Below are positions 7,187 through 15,908 of a stretch of DNA of 17,041 bases, piece after piece (position 1 is the stretch's first letter; every line of letters begins with the position of its first letter). A model generated the notes under the pieces. The model had not been told where the DNA came from. It was given only the letters and a program-made list of their open reading frames with translations, and did no database searches. The stretch spans positions 1-17,041 of the forward strand of contig CALKWL010000079.1 in NCBI GenBank assembly GCA_938004235.1. Reading direction: 5' to 3'. Position numbers and translations under genes: made by a program. Source of the stretch: an uncultured Gammaproteobacteria bacterium. GTDB lineage: Bacteria; Pseudomonadota; Gammaproteobacteria; Halothiobacillales; Halothiobacillaceae.

Positions 7187-7233
7187 CCGTGGGGGCGAGC
7201 CTGCTCGCGATGAGCTCAAGCTCGCTCCTACGG
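7187..7233. repeat. REP-like inverted pair
   Basis: CCGTGGGGGCGAGC (7187-7200) and GCTCGCTCCTACGG (7220-7233) are inverted copies with two differences that still pair as G-U in RNA. The left copy contains its own hairpin, GCGAG (7195-7199) with CTCGC (7204-7208). The word GTGGGGGCGAGC-CTGCTCGCGATGA closely resembles REP sequences of Pseudomonas and relatives. Two REPs facing each other form a REPIN. It lies 26 bases beyond the metF stop and may protect or end that transcript. Confidence 0.7.
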
Positions 7234-7258
7234 ATGCGCGCAGACCATGTTGCCCTGT

Positions 7259-8119
7259 TTACAGTTCGATGTCGGCGCGCAAATGCTGTTCAAGACCGCG
7301 CCACAGGCTCAGCGTCGGTTCAATCTGGTTCATGCTGTAGAAGTGCAGGCCGGGGGCGCCAGCTTCGAGGAGTTGCTGGCAGAGCTCGCCCACCGCGTCC
7401 AGGCCGAAGCTGCGCAGACTTTCAAGATCATCGCCAAAGTTTTCCAGACGCTTGCGCATCCAGCGCGGAATTTCCGCGCCGCAGGCATCGGAAAAGCGCG
7501 CCAGCTGGGTGTAATTGGTGATCGGCATGATGCCGGGCACGATGGGGATGTGGATGCCGCGATCCAGGCAGTCGTTCATGAAACGCAGATAGCTGTCCAC
7601 ATTGTAGAAATACTGGGTAATTGCGCCGTCCGCGCCGGCCTCAACCTTGCGCTGAAAGGCATCCAGATCGGCCTTGGCAGAGGCGGCCTGCGGGTGAAAC
7701 TCCGGGTAGGCGGCCACTTCAATGTGGAACCAGTCATCGGTCTCCTGGCGGATAAACTCAACGAGTTCATTGGCATAGCGCAACTCGCCGGGGTCGCGCA
7801 TTCCAGAGGGCAAATCACCGCGCAGGGCGACAATGCGGCGGATGTCTTGCGCCTTGTAGTCCTCAAGAATGCGACGAATGTGCTCGCGGGTGGAGCCGAT
7901 GCAGGAGAGATGCGGCGCGGCGGGAATGCCGGAATCGCGTTGGATTTCGCTCACGGTGGCGAAGCTGCGCTCCTGGGTGGAGCCACCAGCGCCATAAGTG
8001 ACGGAAAAATAGGTTGGCTCCAGTTCCTTGAGCGCGTGCCAGGCGGTGCGCAGTTTTTCTGCGCCCTCATCGGTTTTCGGCGGAAAAAATTCGCAGGAAA
8101 TTTGCGGAATGATCGTCAT
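7259..8119 (-). CDS. metF: Methylenetetrahydrofolate reductase MetF
   Basis: MetF reduces 5,10-methylene-THF to 5-methyl-THF with FAD, feeding methyl groups to methionine synthesis. The 286-residue protein is the usual length (296 in E. coli) and a single TIM barrel. Family marks are CEFFPPKT near the start, with the catalytic Glu at residue 10, VTYGAGGS, HLSCIGS, ALRGDLP (the conserved Asp that contacts the flavin), AITQYFY and VPGIMPI. The ATG at 8119 has GGAGG nine bases before it. The ATG at 8125, which overlaps the stop of the membrane-protein gene as ATGA, is only three bases from that site; the difference is two residues. It is the last gene of the ahcY unit and may come under the same SAH riboswitch. 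Confidence 0.95.
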   Translation of the reverse strand: MTIIPQISCEFFPPKTDEGAEKLRTAWHALKELEPTYFSVTYGAGGSTQERSFATVSEIQRDSGIPAAPHLSCIGSTREHIRRILEDYKAQDIRRIVALRGDLPSGMRDPGELRYANELVEFIRQETDDWFHIEVAAYPEFHPQAASAKADLDAFQRKVEAGADGAITQYFYNVDSYLRFMNDCLDRGIHIPIVPGIMPITNYTQLARFSDACGAEIPRWMRKRLENFGDDLESLRSFGLDAVGELCQQLLEAGAPGLHFYSMNQIEPTLSLWRGLEQHLRADIEL

Positions 8120-8121
8120 GG

Positions 8122-8499
8122 TCATGAGCCTCCATGGGGCTTGAGCGAGCGGGCGAGCAGACCTAACCCGCCGGCAAGCAGGATGAAAATCATCAAAGTG
8201 TCAAACAGGCTGGTGGTTTGAAAATAAATGCGCAGATTCATCAGAATGCCGGCAAAAATCATGATGAGGCTGGCAAACATCAGCAGCCAGCCGATGCGCG
8301 ATTTGCCGTTGTAAAACAGCATTCCCGCACCCAGCAGAAAAGGAATCAATGTGAGCCCAAAGGCGTTGACGCCGTAAAGATACCAGCCGCCCGAGGTGAC
8401 GGTGACCTTTTGCAGCAGCATATAGCCGCCGCCGATCGCCATGCCCAGACCCAACAGGAATTCGCCTACGCCGCCGGATGTTCCGCCTGCTCCGCGCAT
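8122..8499 (-). CDS. Small four-helix membrane protein between ahcY and metF
   Basis: This is a 125-residue, very hydrophobic protein. Likely membrane helices lie at about 12-32, 46-64, 68-90 and 97-119, with a Gly-rich start (MRGAGGTSGGVGEF) and a short basic tail. No catalytic motif, metal site or signal cleavage site is visible, and I cannot assign a family. It starts 12 bases after the ahcY stop with an AGGGGGA binding site placed right after that stop, and its own stop overlaps metF. It is thus locked into an ahcY-X-metF unit. Small membrane proteins, sometimes labelled holin-like, occur at this spot in other proteobacteria, but this sequence does not look like those holins to me. A role linked to the methyl cycle is inferred from position only. 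Confidence 0.85.
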   Translation of the reverse strand: MRGAGGTSGGVGEFLLGLGMAIGGGYMLLQKVTVTSGGWYLYGVNAFGLTLIPFLLGAGMLFYNGKSRIGWLLMFASLIMIFAGILMNLRIYFQTTSLFDTLMIFILLAGGLGLLARSLKPHGGS

Positions 8500-8511
8500 G
8501 GTAAATCCCCC

Positions 8512-9903
<1,392 letters not shown>

Positions 9904-9910
9904 GCAACGT

Positions 9911-9916
9911 TCTCCT
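9911..9916 (-). promoter_or_regulatory. Ribosome binding site of ahcY
   Basis: AGGAGA lies seven bases before the ahcY ATG and about 11 bases after the end of the hairpin that competes with the riboswitch fold. It is therefore the probable target of riboswitch control. Confidence 0.75.
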
Positions 9917-9927
9917 AAAAGGGTAGG

Positions 9928-10010
9928 GGATGGGCGCGGTTGCAGGGGGTGAACCCATCCGCCGAGCCTGACAGATTTGCATCTGTTGCAGCGCCCCTCG
10001 GCGGATGGGG
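9928..10010 (-). ncRNA. SAH riboswitch in the ahcY leader
   Basis: Read on the minus strand, the leader has the SAH riboswitch core, with CCGAGGGGCGCTGCAAC and then CAGGCTCGG. Pairings I can trace: P1 joins 9997-10009 to 9954-9966 (13 bp); P2 joins 9981-9986 to 9971-9976 (6 bp) with a GCAA tetraloop; and P4, the pseudoknot, joins GGGCGC (9991-9996) to GCGCCC (9932-9937). SAH riboswitches sit before ahcY, metH or metF in proteobacteria and actinobacteria and turn expression on when SAH rises. A competing 7-bp hairpin joins 9954-9960 to 9928-9934. It uses bases of both P1 and P4, so both folds cannot exist together. This gives a plausible off state near the ribosome binding site. Confidence 0.93.
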
Positions 10011-10015
10011 TGTTT

Positions 10016-10110
10016 TTTAGCCACAGAGATTACAGAGGACGCAGAGAAAAAACATTCAGTATCGCCCGGGGAGCATAACCTCTGTGTTTTCTGTGTCCTA
10101 TGCGGCTAAA
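10016..10110. repeat. Dispersed CAGAG-type inverted repeat between metK and ahcY
   Basis: TTTAGCC (10016-10022) and GGCTAAA (10104-10110) bound an imperfect inverted repeat of 95 bases. The left arm has CAGAG at 10024, 10033 and 10042, a strict 9-base period. The right arm has the mirrored CTCTGTG and TTCTGTG at 10080 and 10089, again 9 apart. Repeats of the form CCACAGAG-N-ACAGAG are scattered in many proteobacterial genomes, and this looks like one. It begins 9 bases after the metK stop and ends just before riboswitch P1, so it forms a large stem in any metK-ahcY transcript, or holds the ahcY promoter. Confidence 0.75.
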
Positions 10111-10118
10111 TCGGCTTT

Positions 10119-11279
10119 CTAAAGCCCAGCTGCGGCACGCAGCGCTTCGGCCTTGTCAGTGCGCTCCCAGGTGAACTCCGGCTCTTCGCGGCCAAAATGG
10201 CCGTAGGCGGCAGTTTTCTGGTAGATCGGGCGCACCAGATCGAGCATCTTGGTAATTCCGTAGGGGCGCAGGTCAAAGGTGTCGGCGACGATGTGTGCAA
10301 TGCGGTCATCGTCGATCCTGCCGGTGCCGAAGGTGTCCACGGTGATCGAGGTCGGCTGCGCCACGCCGATGGCGTAGGACACCTGAATCTCGCAGCGTTC
10401 GGCGAGCCCGGCGGCGACGATATTTTTTGCCACATAACGGCCAGCATACGCGGCGGAGCGGTCAACTTTGGACGGGTCTTTACCTGAAAACGCGCCGCCA
10501 CCGTGGCGACCCATGCCGCCATAGGTATCGACGATAATCTTGCGCCCGGTTAGGCCGCAGTCGCCCATCGGGCCGCCGATAATGAATTGGCCGGTGGGGT
10601 TGATGTGATATTTAGTGTCCTTGTGCAGCCATTCGGCGGGCAGCACGGGCTTGATGATTTCTTCCATGACCGCTTCGTGCAGATCGGCCTCGCTCACGCC
10701 GGGGTGATGTTGGGTCGAGAGGACGACAGCATCAATCGCTACCGGCTTGCCGTCCGCATAGCGCACGGTGATTTGGCTTTTGGCGTCCGGGCGCAGCCAG
10801 TTGAGTGCGCCACTCTTGCGCACCTCGGCCTGGCGCTTGACCAGGCGGTGCGCGTAAGTCAAAGGCGCAGGCATCAGCACATCGGTGTCGTTGCAGGCGA
10901 AGCCGAACATCAGACCCTGATCGCCCGCACCCTGGTTTTCGTCTACGTCGCGATCCACGCCTTGGGCAATGTCGGAGGATTGCTTGCCGATGGCGGAGAG
11001 TACGCCGCAGGTGTGGCCGTCAAAGCCGATGTCCGAGCTGTTGTAGCCGATATCGACGATGACCTTGCGCACCAGATCATCCAGATCGACCCAGGCGGAG
11101 GTGGTCACTTCCCCTGCGAGGACGACAAACCCGGTTTTGACCAGGGTTTCGCAAGCCACGCGCGCGTCCTTGTCCTGTTGCAGGATGGCGTCAAGCACAG
11201 CATCGGAAATCTGGTCGGCGATCTTGTCGGGATGCCCTTCGGAGACGGATTCAGAGGTGAACAGATAATTGGATTTCAA
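10119..11279 (-). CDS. metK: S-adenosylmethionine synthetase MetK
   Basis: MetK makes SAM from methionine and ATP. The N-terminal YLFTSESVSEGHPDKIADQ, the GAGDQGLMFGFAC hexapeptide region and the GGGAFSGKDPSKVDRSAAY loop are family signatures. The start is a TTG at 11279, giving 386 residues against 384 in E. coli. AGGAG stands six bases before it, and the protein then begins LKSNYLF just as homologues begin MKSNYLF. The ATG at 11339 would add 20 residues with no likeness to the family and was rejected. A rare start codon on an essential, abundant enzyme may tune its level. The gene lies upstream of ahcY in the same direction, with a repeat and a riboswitch between. Confidence 0.96.
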   Translation of the reverse strand: MKSNYLFTSESVSEGHPDKIADQISDAVLDAILQQDKDARVACETLVKTGFVVLAGEVTTSAWVDLDDLVRKVIVDIGYNSSDIGFDGHTCGVLSAIGKQSSDIAQGVDRDVDENQGAGDQGLMFGFACNDTDVLMPAPLTYAHRLVKRQAEVRKSGALNWLRPDAKSQITVRYADGKPVAIDAVVLSTQHHPGVSEADLHEAVMEEIIKPVLPAEWLHKDTKYHINPTGQFIIGGPMGDCGLTGRKIIVDTYGGMGRHGGGAFSGKDPSKVDRSAAYAGRYVAKNIVAAGLAERCEIQVSYAIGVAQPTSITVDTFGTGRIDDDRIAHIVADTFDLRPYGITKMLDLVRPIYQKTAAYGHFGREEPEFTWERTDKAEALRAAAGL

Positions 11280-11479
11280 GCTGGACTCCTGACGGCACAC
11301 ACGCCGAGTATGGCAAAAATCCTGCGGATGATACCGCAACAGCGGTGCTTGTGCTGTGCCTGGCGCCGAACAGCAAGCGGATGGCTGTGGTGCGCTGGAG
11401 TTTCAAATAGAAAGAAGCTGCGCGCGATCTTGGTTTCGTGGTGTCTATCGGTGACGAATGCTCAGCCGTGAAAACCCGT

Positions 11480-11604
11480 TCAAAGTCTCACTGAGTGGCG
11501 CATTGCAGCGCGAAAAACCGCCTCAAAATGCCTACATAATGCTCCTGTGCGGCGTTTTTCCGGCGGCTTTTTGCTTGCACTGCATCTGTTGGTCGAGACT
11601 TTGA
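11480..11604. repeat. Imperfect inverted-repeat element, MITE-like
   Basis: TCAAAGTCTC (11480-11489) and GAGACTTTGA (11595-11604) are perfect 10-base ends. The arms remain alike inward for about 43 bases, with shared GC-A5-CCGCC and TGCA words. The total is 125 bases, without coding capacity. It lies between the PhnD-like gene and metK and contains GC-rich stems next to A/T runs, so it might serve as terminator for the PhnD-like gene. The rest of the 363-base gap between the two genes shows no gene or clear promoter. Confidence 0.55.
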
Positions 11605-11642
11605 GCAGGTTCTGAGCGGGCTTGTGACCCGTCGCGTTGCGC

Positions 11643-12461
11643 TCAATAGCCATAGGCGCCCTCCAGCCATTTGGCGTAACCGCTGTAATCGGCATTGCTC
11701 GCGGGCTCGAAGCGTTCGGTATTGATGGCGGTTAACGCCTTCTGACCTGCCGCGTTTCCATGAGCCTTCAGCAGGGCGTCTTGCACCTTTTTGCGGATGT
11801 CCGCAGGCATGCTGGGGGCGGCGGCAACAGCCAGGTGAGGGATTTGCTTGGTTGTGGTTGCGACATTCAGGTTGGTGAACTGGATGGCGATGGGGGTGGG
11901 GACAATGGCTGCGACAGCCTGGTTTTTCAGCACCATATCGACGGCAGCGCGGGCATCCTGCGTATAGGTAAAATCGGGCTGGCGCATGGGGTTGGGAAAA
12001 ATCTGGAACATGGCAAGTGCGCTCAGGTTCGGTGAAGCGACCGAGGCGACTTTTTTGCTTACGAGCTCGTCTGTTTCAAAAATGCTGGTATTTTCATTAG
12101 TGACGATGGATTGACTCACGACCCCGGCAACCTTTGCGATGACAACAAATTTTTGCCGTTCCACGCGGAAGTCGATCATTGGCGCATTATCAAGCACGAG
12201 GTCATACGATCCGCCTTTGAGCGCAACGCTCCAAAAGGCTTGATAGTTTGCGCTGGTGACGAGTTCGAAGCTCTCGCCCGTCGATGCGCCCAAGTATTCG
12301 AGCAGAGGGGCGTACTGCGCCTGAAGCTCGGTCTTGGGGAGGAAGGGCGGTACGGCGAAACGCCAGCTTGCCGCGTGGGCGTTGCCGATCATGAGCCAGC
12401 CGAGAACGAAAATGAGGCCGAGTTTTCGGTGGGGTTGAGATTTGCGCGCGCGGGGTGACAT
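11643..12461 (-). CDS. PhnD-like periplasmic substrate-binding protein
   Basis: This 272-residue protein begins with a basic stretch, a hydrophobic core and AHA-AS, a classic signal peptide cut near residue 30. The mature part reads as a phosphate/phosphite/phosphonate binding protein of the PhnD family: WRFAVPPFLPKTELQAQYAPLL at the start, then YQAFWSVALKGGSYDLVLDNA, VVIAKVAGVV, and the later DARAAVDMVLKNQAVAAIVP. The ATG at 12461 has GGGAGGAAG just before it; the earlier ATG at 12539 lacks both a site and sense. No permease or ATPase gene (phnE, phnC) is beside it, so it stands alone. Such orphans may serve a distant transporter or act as sensor partners. The ligand cannot be told from the sequence. 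Confidence 0.82.
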   Translation of the reverse strand: MSPRARKSQPHRKLGLIFVLGWLMIGNAHAASWRFAVPPFLPKTELQAQYAPLLEYLGASTGESFELVTSANYQAFWSVALKGGSYDLVLDNAPMIDFRVERQKFVVIAKVAGVVSQSIVTNENTSIFETDELVSKKVASVASPNLSALAMFQIFPNPMRQPDFTYTQDARAAVDMVLKNQAVAAIVPTPIAIQFTNLNVATTTKQIPHLAVAAAPSMPADIRKKVQDALLKAHGNAAGQKALTAINTERFEPASNADYSGYAKWLEGAYGY

Positions 12462-12651
12462 GGTCTTCCTCCCATTGGAAAAACGATTCGCGGTATGTAT
12501 TTTTGCGAATAGTCTGACGCTCGCGCGCCCGGTGTCCATGCAATTGTTCTGATAAGTGCATTAAGGCCGAGTTTGGTCTGCGCAGCTTGCAGGGGGCGAG
12601 GCGGTAAGCACGGCTCATCGGTGCCCCATGTTGCCGGGCGGTGCGAAGTGA

Positions 12652-12680
12652 TACAGAATGCACGCAGAATTACAGAATGC
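12652..12680. promoter_or_regulatory. Direct repeats upstream of tkt
   Basis: TACAGAATGC occurs at 12652-12661 and 12671-12680, 19 bases apart, and CAGAAT occurs a third time between them at 12665-12670. They lie in the 342-base region between the divergent PhnD-like gene and tkt, about 125-150 bases before the tkt ATG. They may be a regulator site. A weak IR, GTGAC (12709-12713) with GTCAC (12730-12734), lies nearer the gene. No convincing -35/-10 pair was found, and the rest of the gap shows nothing else. Confidence 0.3.
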
Positions 12681-12803
12681 GCATGATGGCTTGCGGAGCG
12701 CGGGACACGTGACAAAGATCGTGAGAATCGTCACCCGCGAACGCTTGAGGCTGCGTCATCGAACACGGTTTTTGTTTTTAACCTTAGTCCTAGGAGAACA
12801 CGC

Positions 12804-14801
12804 ATGCCTACACGTCGTGAGCTTGCCAATGCCATTCGCGCCCTGAGCATGGATGCCGTGCAAAAGGCCAAATCCGGTCACCCCGGCGCCCCCATGGGCA
12901 TGGCTGATATTGCCGAAGTGCTGTGGAACAGCCACATGAAGTACAACCCCAACAATGCCAAGTGGGTTGATCGTGACCGCTTTGTGCTGTCCAACGGCCA
13001 TGGCTCCATGCTGATCTACTCGCTGCTGCATCTTACCGGCTTTGCCGATATGGGCATGGAGGATCTCAAACAGTTCCGTCAGCTGCATTCCAAGACCGCG
13101 GGTCACCCCGAATACGGCTATGCCGCCGGCATCGAAACCACCACCGGCCCGCTGGGGCAGGGCGTCACCAACGCCGTGGGCATGGCGATCGCTGAACGCA
13201 CTCTGGCGGCTCACTTCAATCGTCCCGGGCACGACATCGTCAATCACCACACCTATGTTTTCATGGGTGACGGCTGCCTGATGGAAGGTCTGTCCCACGA
13301 GGCTGCCGCCATGGCCGGTACGCTGGGTCTGGGCAAGCTGGTCGCGTTTTGGGATGACAACGACATCTCCATCGACGGCCACATCGGCGACTGGATGGAG
13401 CGTGACGTCGCCGGTCGCTTCGAGTCCTACAACTGGCACGTCATTCGCAACGTGGATGGTCATGATGCCGCGGCCGTGGATGCCGCCATTCGCGCCGCCA
13501 AGGAAGTTACCGACAAGCCGACCCTGATCTGCACCCGTACCGTGATCGGCTTTGGTGCGCCCAATCTGTGCGGTACGCATGACTGCCACGGCGCCCCGTT
13601 GGGCGATGCGGAAATTGCGGCTACCCGCGAATTCCTGAACTGGCCGTATGCGCCGTTCGAAATTCCGTCCGAGATCTACGAAGGCTGGGATCACAAGGCC
13701 AAGGGCGCCGCCGAGGAGGCGGAATGGAACGAGCGTTTCGCCGCTTATGCCGCTGAGCATCCTGAGTTGGCGGCTGAGTTTACCCGCCGCATGGCGGGCG
13801 AGCTGCCAGCCAGCTTCGTCGCCGAAATGGACAAGTTCATCGCCCATGTTCAGGAGCAGATGCCCAACATCGCTTCCCGCAAAGCGTCGCAGAACACCAT
13901 CGAAGCCATGGGGCCGATCCTGCCGGAAATGTTCGGCGGTTCTGCTGACCTGACCGGTTCCAACCTTACCAACTGGTCCGGCACCGTCAAGGTCAACCAC
14001 GACAACGCCAACGGCAATTACATCTCCTGGGGCGTGCGTGAATTCGGCATGGCTCACATGATGAACGGCATGGTTCTGCATGGCGGTTTCAAGGTTTACG
14101 GCGCGACCTTCCTGATGTTCATGGAATTCATGCGCAACGCCCTGCGCATGTCCGCGCTGATGAAAATCCCGACCATCTACGTCTACACCCACGACTCCAT
14201 CGGTCTGGGCGAAGATGGCCCGACCCATCAGCCGGTCGAGCAGATCGCCACCATGCGCATGATCCCGCGCTTCCAAACCTGGCGCGGCTGCGACGCGATC
14301 GAGTCCGCTGTATCCTGGAAGATGGCCATGCTGCGCCAGGACGGCCCGACCGCGCTGATCTTCTCCCGCCAGAACCTGAAGCCGATGGCGCGTACTCCGG
14401 AGCAGGTCAAGCTGATCGAGAAGGGCGGCTACGTGCTGAAGGACTCCGAGGGCATGCCGGAACTCATCATCATTGCCACCGGTTCCGAAGTGGAGCTGGC
14501 CATGAACGCCGCCGCCGAGCTGGAGGCCAAGGGCAAGAAGATCCGCGTGGTCTCCATGCCGTCCACCTGCGTGTTCGACACCCAAGAGCAAGCTTACCGT
14601 GACTCGGTGCTGATTCCGGGCGTGAAGCGCATCTCCGTCGAAGCTGGTGTGACTGCCTTCTGGGCCAAGTACGTCGGCCTGGACGGCGCTTCCGTCGGTA
14701 TTGACACCTTCGGCGAATCCGCTCCGGCGGGTGATCTGTTTAAGGAATTCGGCTTTACCGTTGAGAACGTGGTCAAGACTTGCGAGTCTGTGCTGGCTTG
14801 A
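12804..14801 (+). CDS. tkt: Transketolase
   Basis: Transketolase moves two-carbon units between sugar phosphates with thiamine diphosphate and Mg, in the pentose phosphate pathway and the Calvin cycle. The 665-residue length matches E. coli TktA (663). Features: KSGHPGAPMGMA near residue 21, the cofactor motif from GDGCLMEG (Asp156) to the downstream NDISIDGH, the TGPLGQGVTNAVGMA segment, and the second-domain HDSIGLGEDGPTHQPVEQ with the catalytic Glu region before it (WGVREFGMAHMMNG). The ATG has AGGAGA seven bases before it. Codon use is strongly biased to C- and G-ending codons, as for a highly expressed gene. gap and pgk follow in the same direction; this trio is typical of cbb-type or glycolytic clusters in gammaproteobacteria. 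Confidence 0.97.
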   Translation: MPTRRELANAIRALSMDAVQKAKSGHPGAPMGMADIAEVLWNSHMKYNPNNAKWVDRDRFVLSNGHGSMLIYSLLHLTGFADMGMEDLKQFRQLHSKTAGHPEYGYAAGIETTTGPLGQGVTNAVGMAIAERTLAAHFNRPGHDIVNHHTYVFMGDGCLMEGLSHEAAAMAGTLGLGKLVAFWDDNDISIDGHIGDWMERDVAGRFESYNWHVIRNVDGHDAAAVDAAIRAAKEVTDKPTLICTRTVIGFGAPNLCGTHDCHGAPLGDAEIAATREFLNWPYAPFEIPSEIYEGWDHKAKGAAEEAEWNERFAAYAAEHPELAAEFTRRMAGELPASFVAEMDKFIAHVQEQMPNIASRKASQNTIEAMGPILPEMFGGSADLTGSNLTNWSGTVKVNHDNANGNYISWGVREFGMAHMMNGMVLHGGFKVYGATFLMFMEFMRNALRMSALMKIPTIYVYTHDSIGLGEDGPTHQPVEQIATMRMIPRFQTWRGCDAIESAVSWKMAMLRQDGPTALIFSRQNLKPMARTPEQVKLIEKGGYVLKDSEGMPELIIIATGSEVELAMNAAAELEAKGKKIRVVSMPSTCVFDTQEQAYRDSVLIPGVKRISVEAGVTAFWAKYVGLDGASVGIDTFGESAPAGDLFKEFGFTVENVVKTCESVLA

Positions 14802-14815
14802 TGATTGTTTTATCC

Positions 14816-14851
14816 CTGTCGCTGACCACGCGGCGGCAGGCGACTATTTTT
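14816..14851 (+). terminator. Weak hairpin with T-run between tkt and gap
   Basis: CTGTCGC (14816-14822) can pair with GCGGCAG (14833-14839) with one G-U, or GTCGC (14818-14822) with GCGAC (14840-14844). TATTTTT follows. It could trim or attenuate tkt transcripts before gap. The stem is not strong. Confidence 0.35.
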
Positions 14852-14877
14852 AGAAGCATCCAAACAGGAGAGTAAAC

Positions 14878-15882
14878 ATGGCAATTCGTATTGGTATCAA
14901 CGGCTTTGGCCGTATCGGTCGCATGGTGTTCCGTGCGGTCGCTCAGGAAGCTGAGTTTTCTGACATCGAGGTCGTTGCAATTAATGACCTGCTGGAGCCG
15001 GACTACCTGGCCTACATGCTCAAGTACGATTCAGTTCATGGCCGTTTTGACGGCGAAGTTTCAGTTGAAGGCAGCTTCATGGTGGTCAACGGCAAGAAAA
15101 TTCGCCTGACCGCCGAGCGTGACCCCTCCAACCTGAAGTGGGATGAAGTGGGTGTTGATCTGGTGGTTGAGTCCACCGGTTTCTTCCTGACCACCGAAAC
15201 CTGCGAAGCGCACATCAAGGCTGGTGCCAAGAAAGTGGTTCAGTCTGCACCGTCCAAGGACGATACCCCCATGTTCGTTTACGGCGTAAACCATACAGAA
15301 TATGCCGGTCAAGCGATTGTTTCTGCCGCATCATGCACCACCAACTGCCTGGCGCCCGTAGCCAAGGTTCTGCATGACACCTTCGGCATCAAGCGCGGCC
15401 TGATGACCACCGTTCATGCAGCCACCGCCACCCAGAAGACCGTTGATGGCCCGTCCTCCAAGGACTGGCGCGGCGGTCGCGGTATCCTGGAGAACATCAT
15501 CCCGTCCTCCACCGGAGCCGCCAAGGCCGTAGGTAAGGTGATTCCTTCCCTGAACAAGAAGCTGACCGGCATGGCGTTCCGCGTGCCGACCTCCGATGTG
15601 TCTGTGGTGGATCTGACTTGTGAGCTGAATACAGAAACCACTTACGAAGCGATCTGCGAGGCCATGAAAGCGGCTTCAGAAGGCGCAATGAAGGGCGTTC
15701 TGGGCTATACCACCGAATCCGTCGTATCGACAGATTTTCGTGGGTTCAGCGCGCCGTCCATTTTTGATGCCGGCGCAGGCATCATGCTGGACGGCAGCTT
15801 CGTGAAAGTGGTCTCCTGGTACGACAACGAATACGGCTACACCTGCAACATGATGCGCGTTGTCAAGCACGTTGCGGCGTGA
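14878..15882 (+). CDS. gap: Glyceraldehyde-3-phosphate dehydrogenase, type I
   Basis: This enzyme interconverts glyceraldehyde-3-phosphate and 1,3-bisphosphoglycerate with NAD(P). The 334 residues begin with the Rossmann motif INGFGRIGRMVFRA. The active site Cys153 lies in SAASCTTNCLAPV and the catalytic His180 in TTVHAATATQ. SWYDNEYGY near the end is also a family signature. The INDL segment in the cofactor pocket suits NAD use, but dual use in a Calvin cycle cannot be excluded. The ATG at 14878 has AGGAG seven bases before it (14866-14870). It lies 76 bases after tkt and is followed by a strong terminator. Confidence 0.97.
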   Translation: MAIRIGINGFGRIGRMVFRAVAQEAEFSDIEVVAINDLLEPDYLAYMLKYDSVHGRFDGEVSVEGSFMVVNGKKIRLTAERDPSNLKWDEVGVDLVVESTGFFLTTETCEAHIKAGAKKVVQSAPSKDDTPMFVYGVNHTEYAGQAIVSAASCTTNCLAPVAKVLHDTFGIKRGLMTTVHAATATQKTVDGPSSKDWRGGRGILENIIPSSTGAAKAVGKVIPSLNKKLTGMAFRVPTSDVSVVDLTCELNTETTYEAICEAMKAASEGAMKGVLGYTTESVVSTDFRGFSAPSIFDAGAGIMLDGSFVKVVSWYDNEYGYTCNMMRVVKHVAA

Positions 15883-15908
15883 TTGAGCGTTTGATTGTGT
15901 AATCCTAT

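Noticed and set aside
10011..10110. CRISPR-like array because of the regularly spaced CAGAG words
   Set aside because: The period is only 9 bases, the copies are short and the right half is inverted. It is a dispersed inverted repeat.
11278..11339. A longer MetK starting at the ATG at 11339
   Set aside because: The extra 20 residues do not match MetK, and the TTG at 11279 has AGGAG at the right distance and begins the conserved part.
11281..11479. SAM riboswitch before metK
   Set aside because: No conserved SAM riboswitch core could be recognised on the minus strand upstream of the TTG start.
12756..14591. A 611-codon ORF on the - strand opposite tkt
   Set aside because: It is His/Gly/Val-rich antisense of a highly biased transketolase gene, with no recognisable domain.
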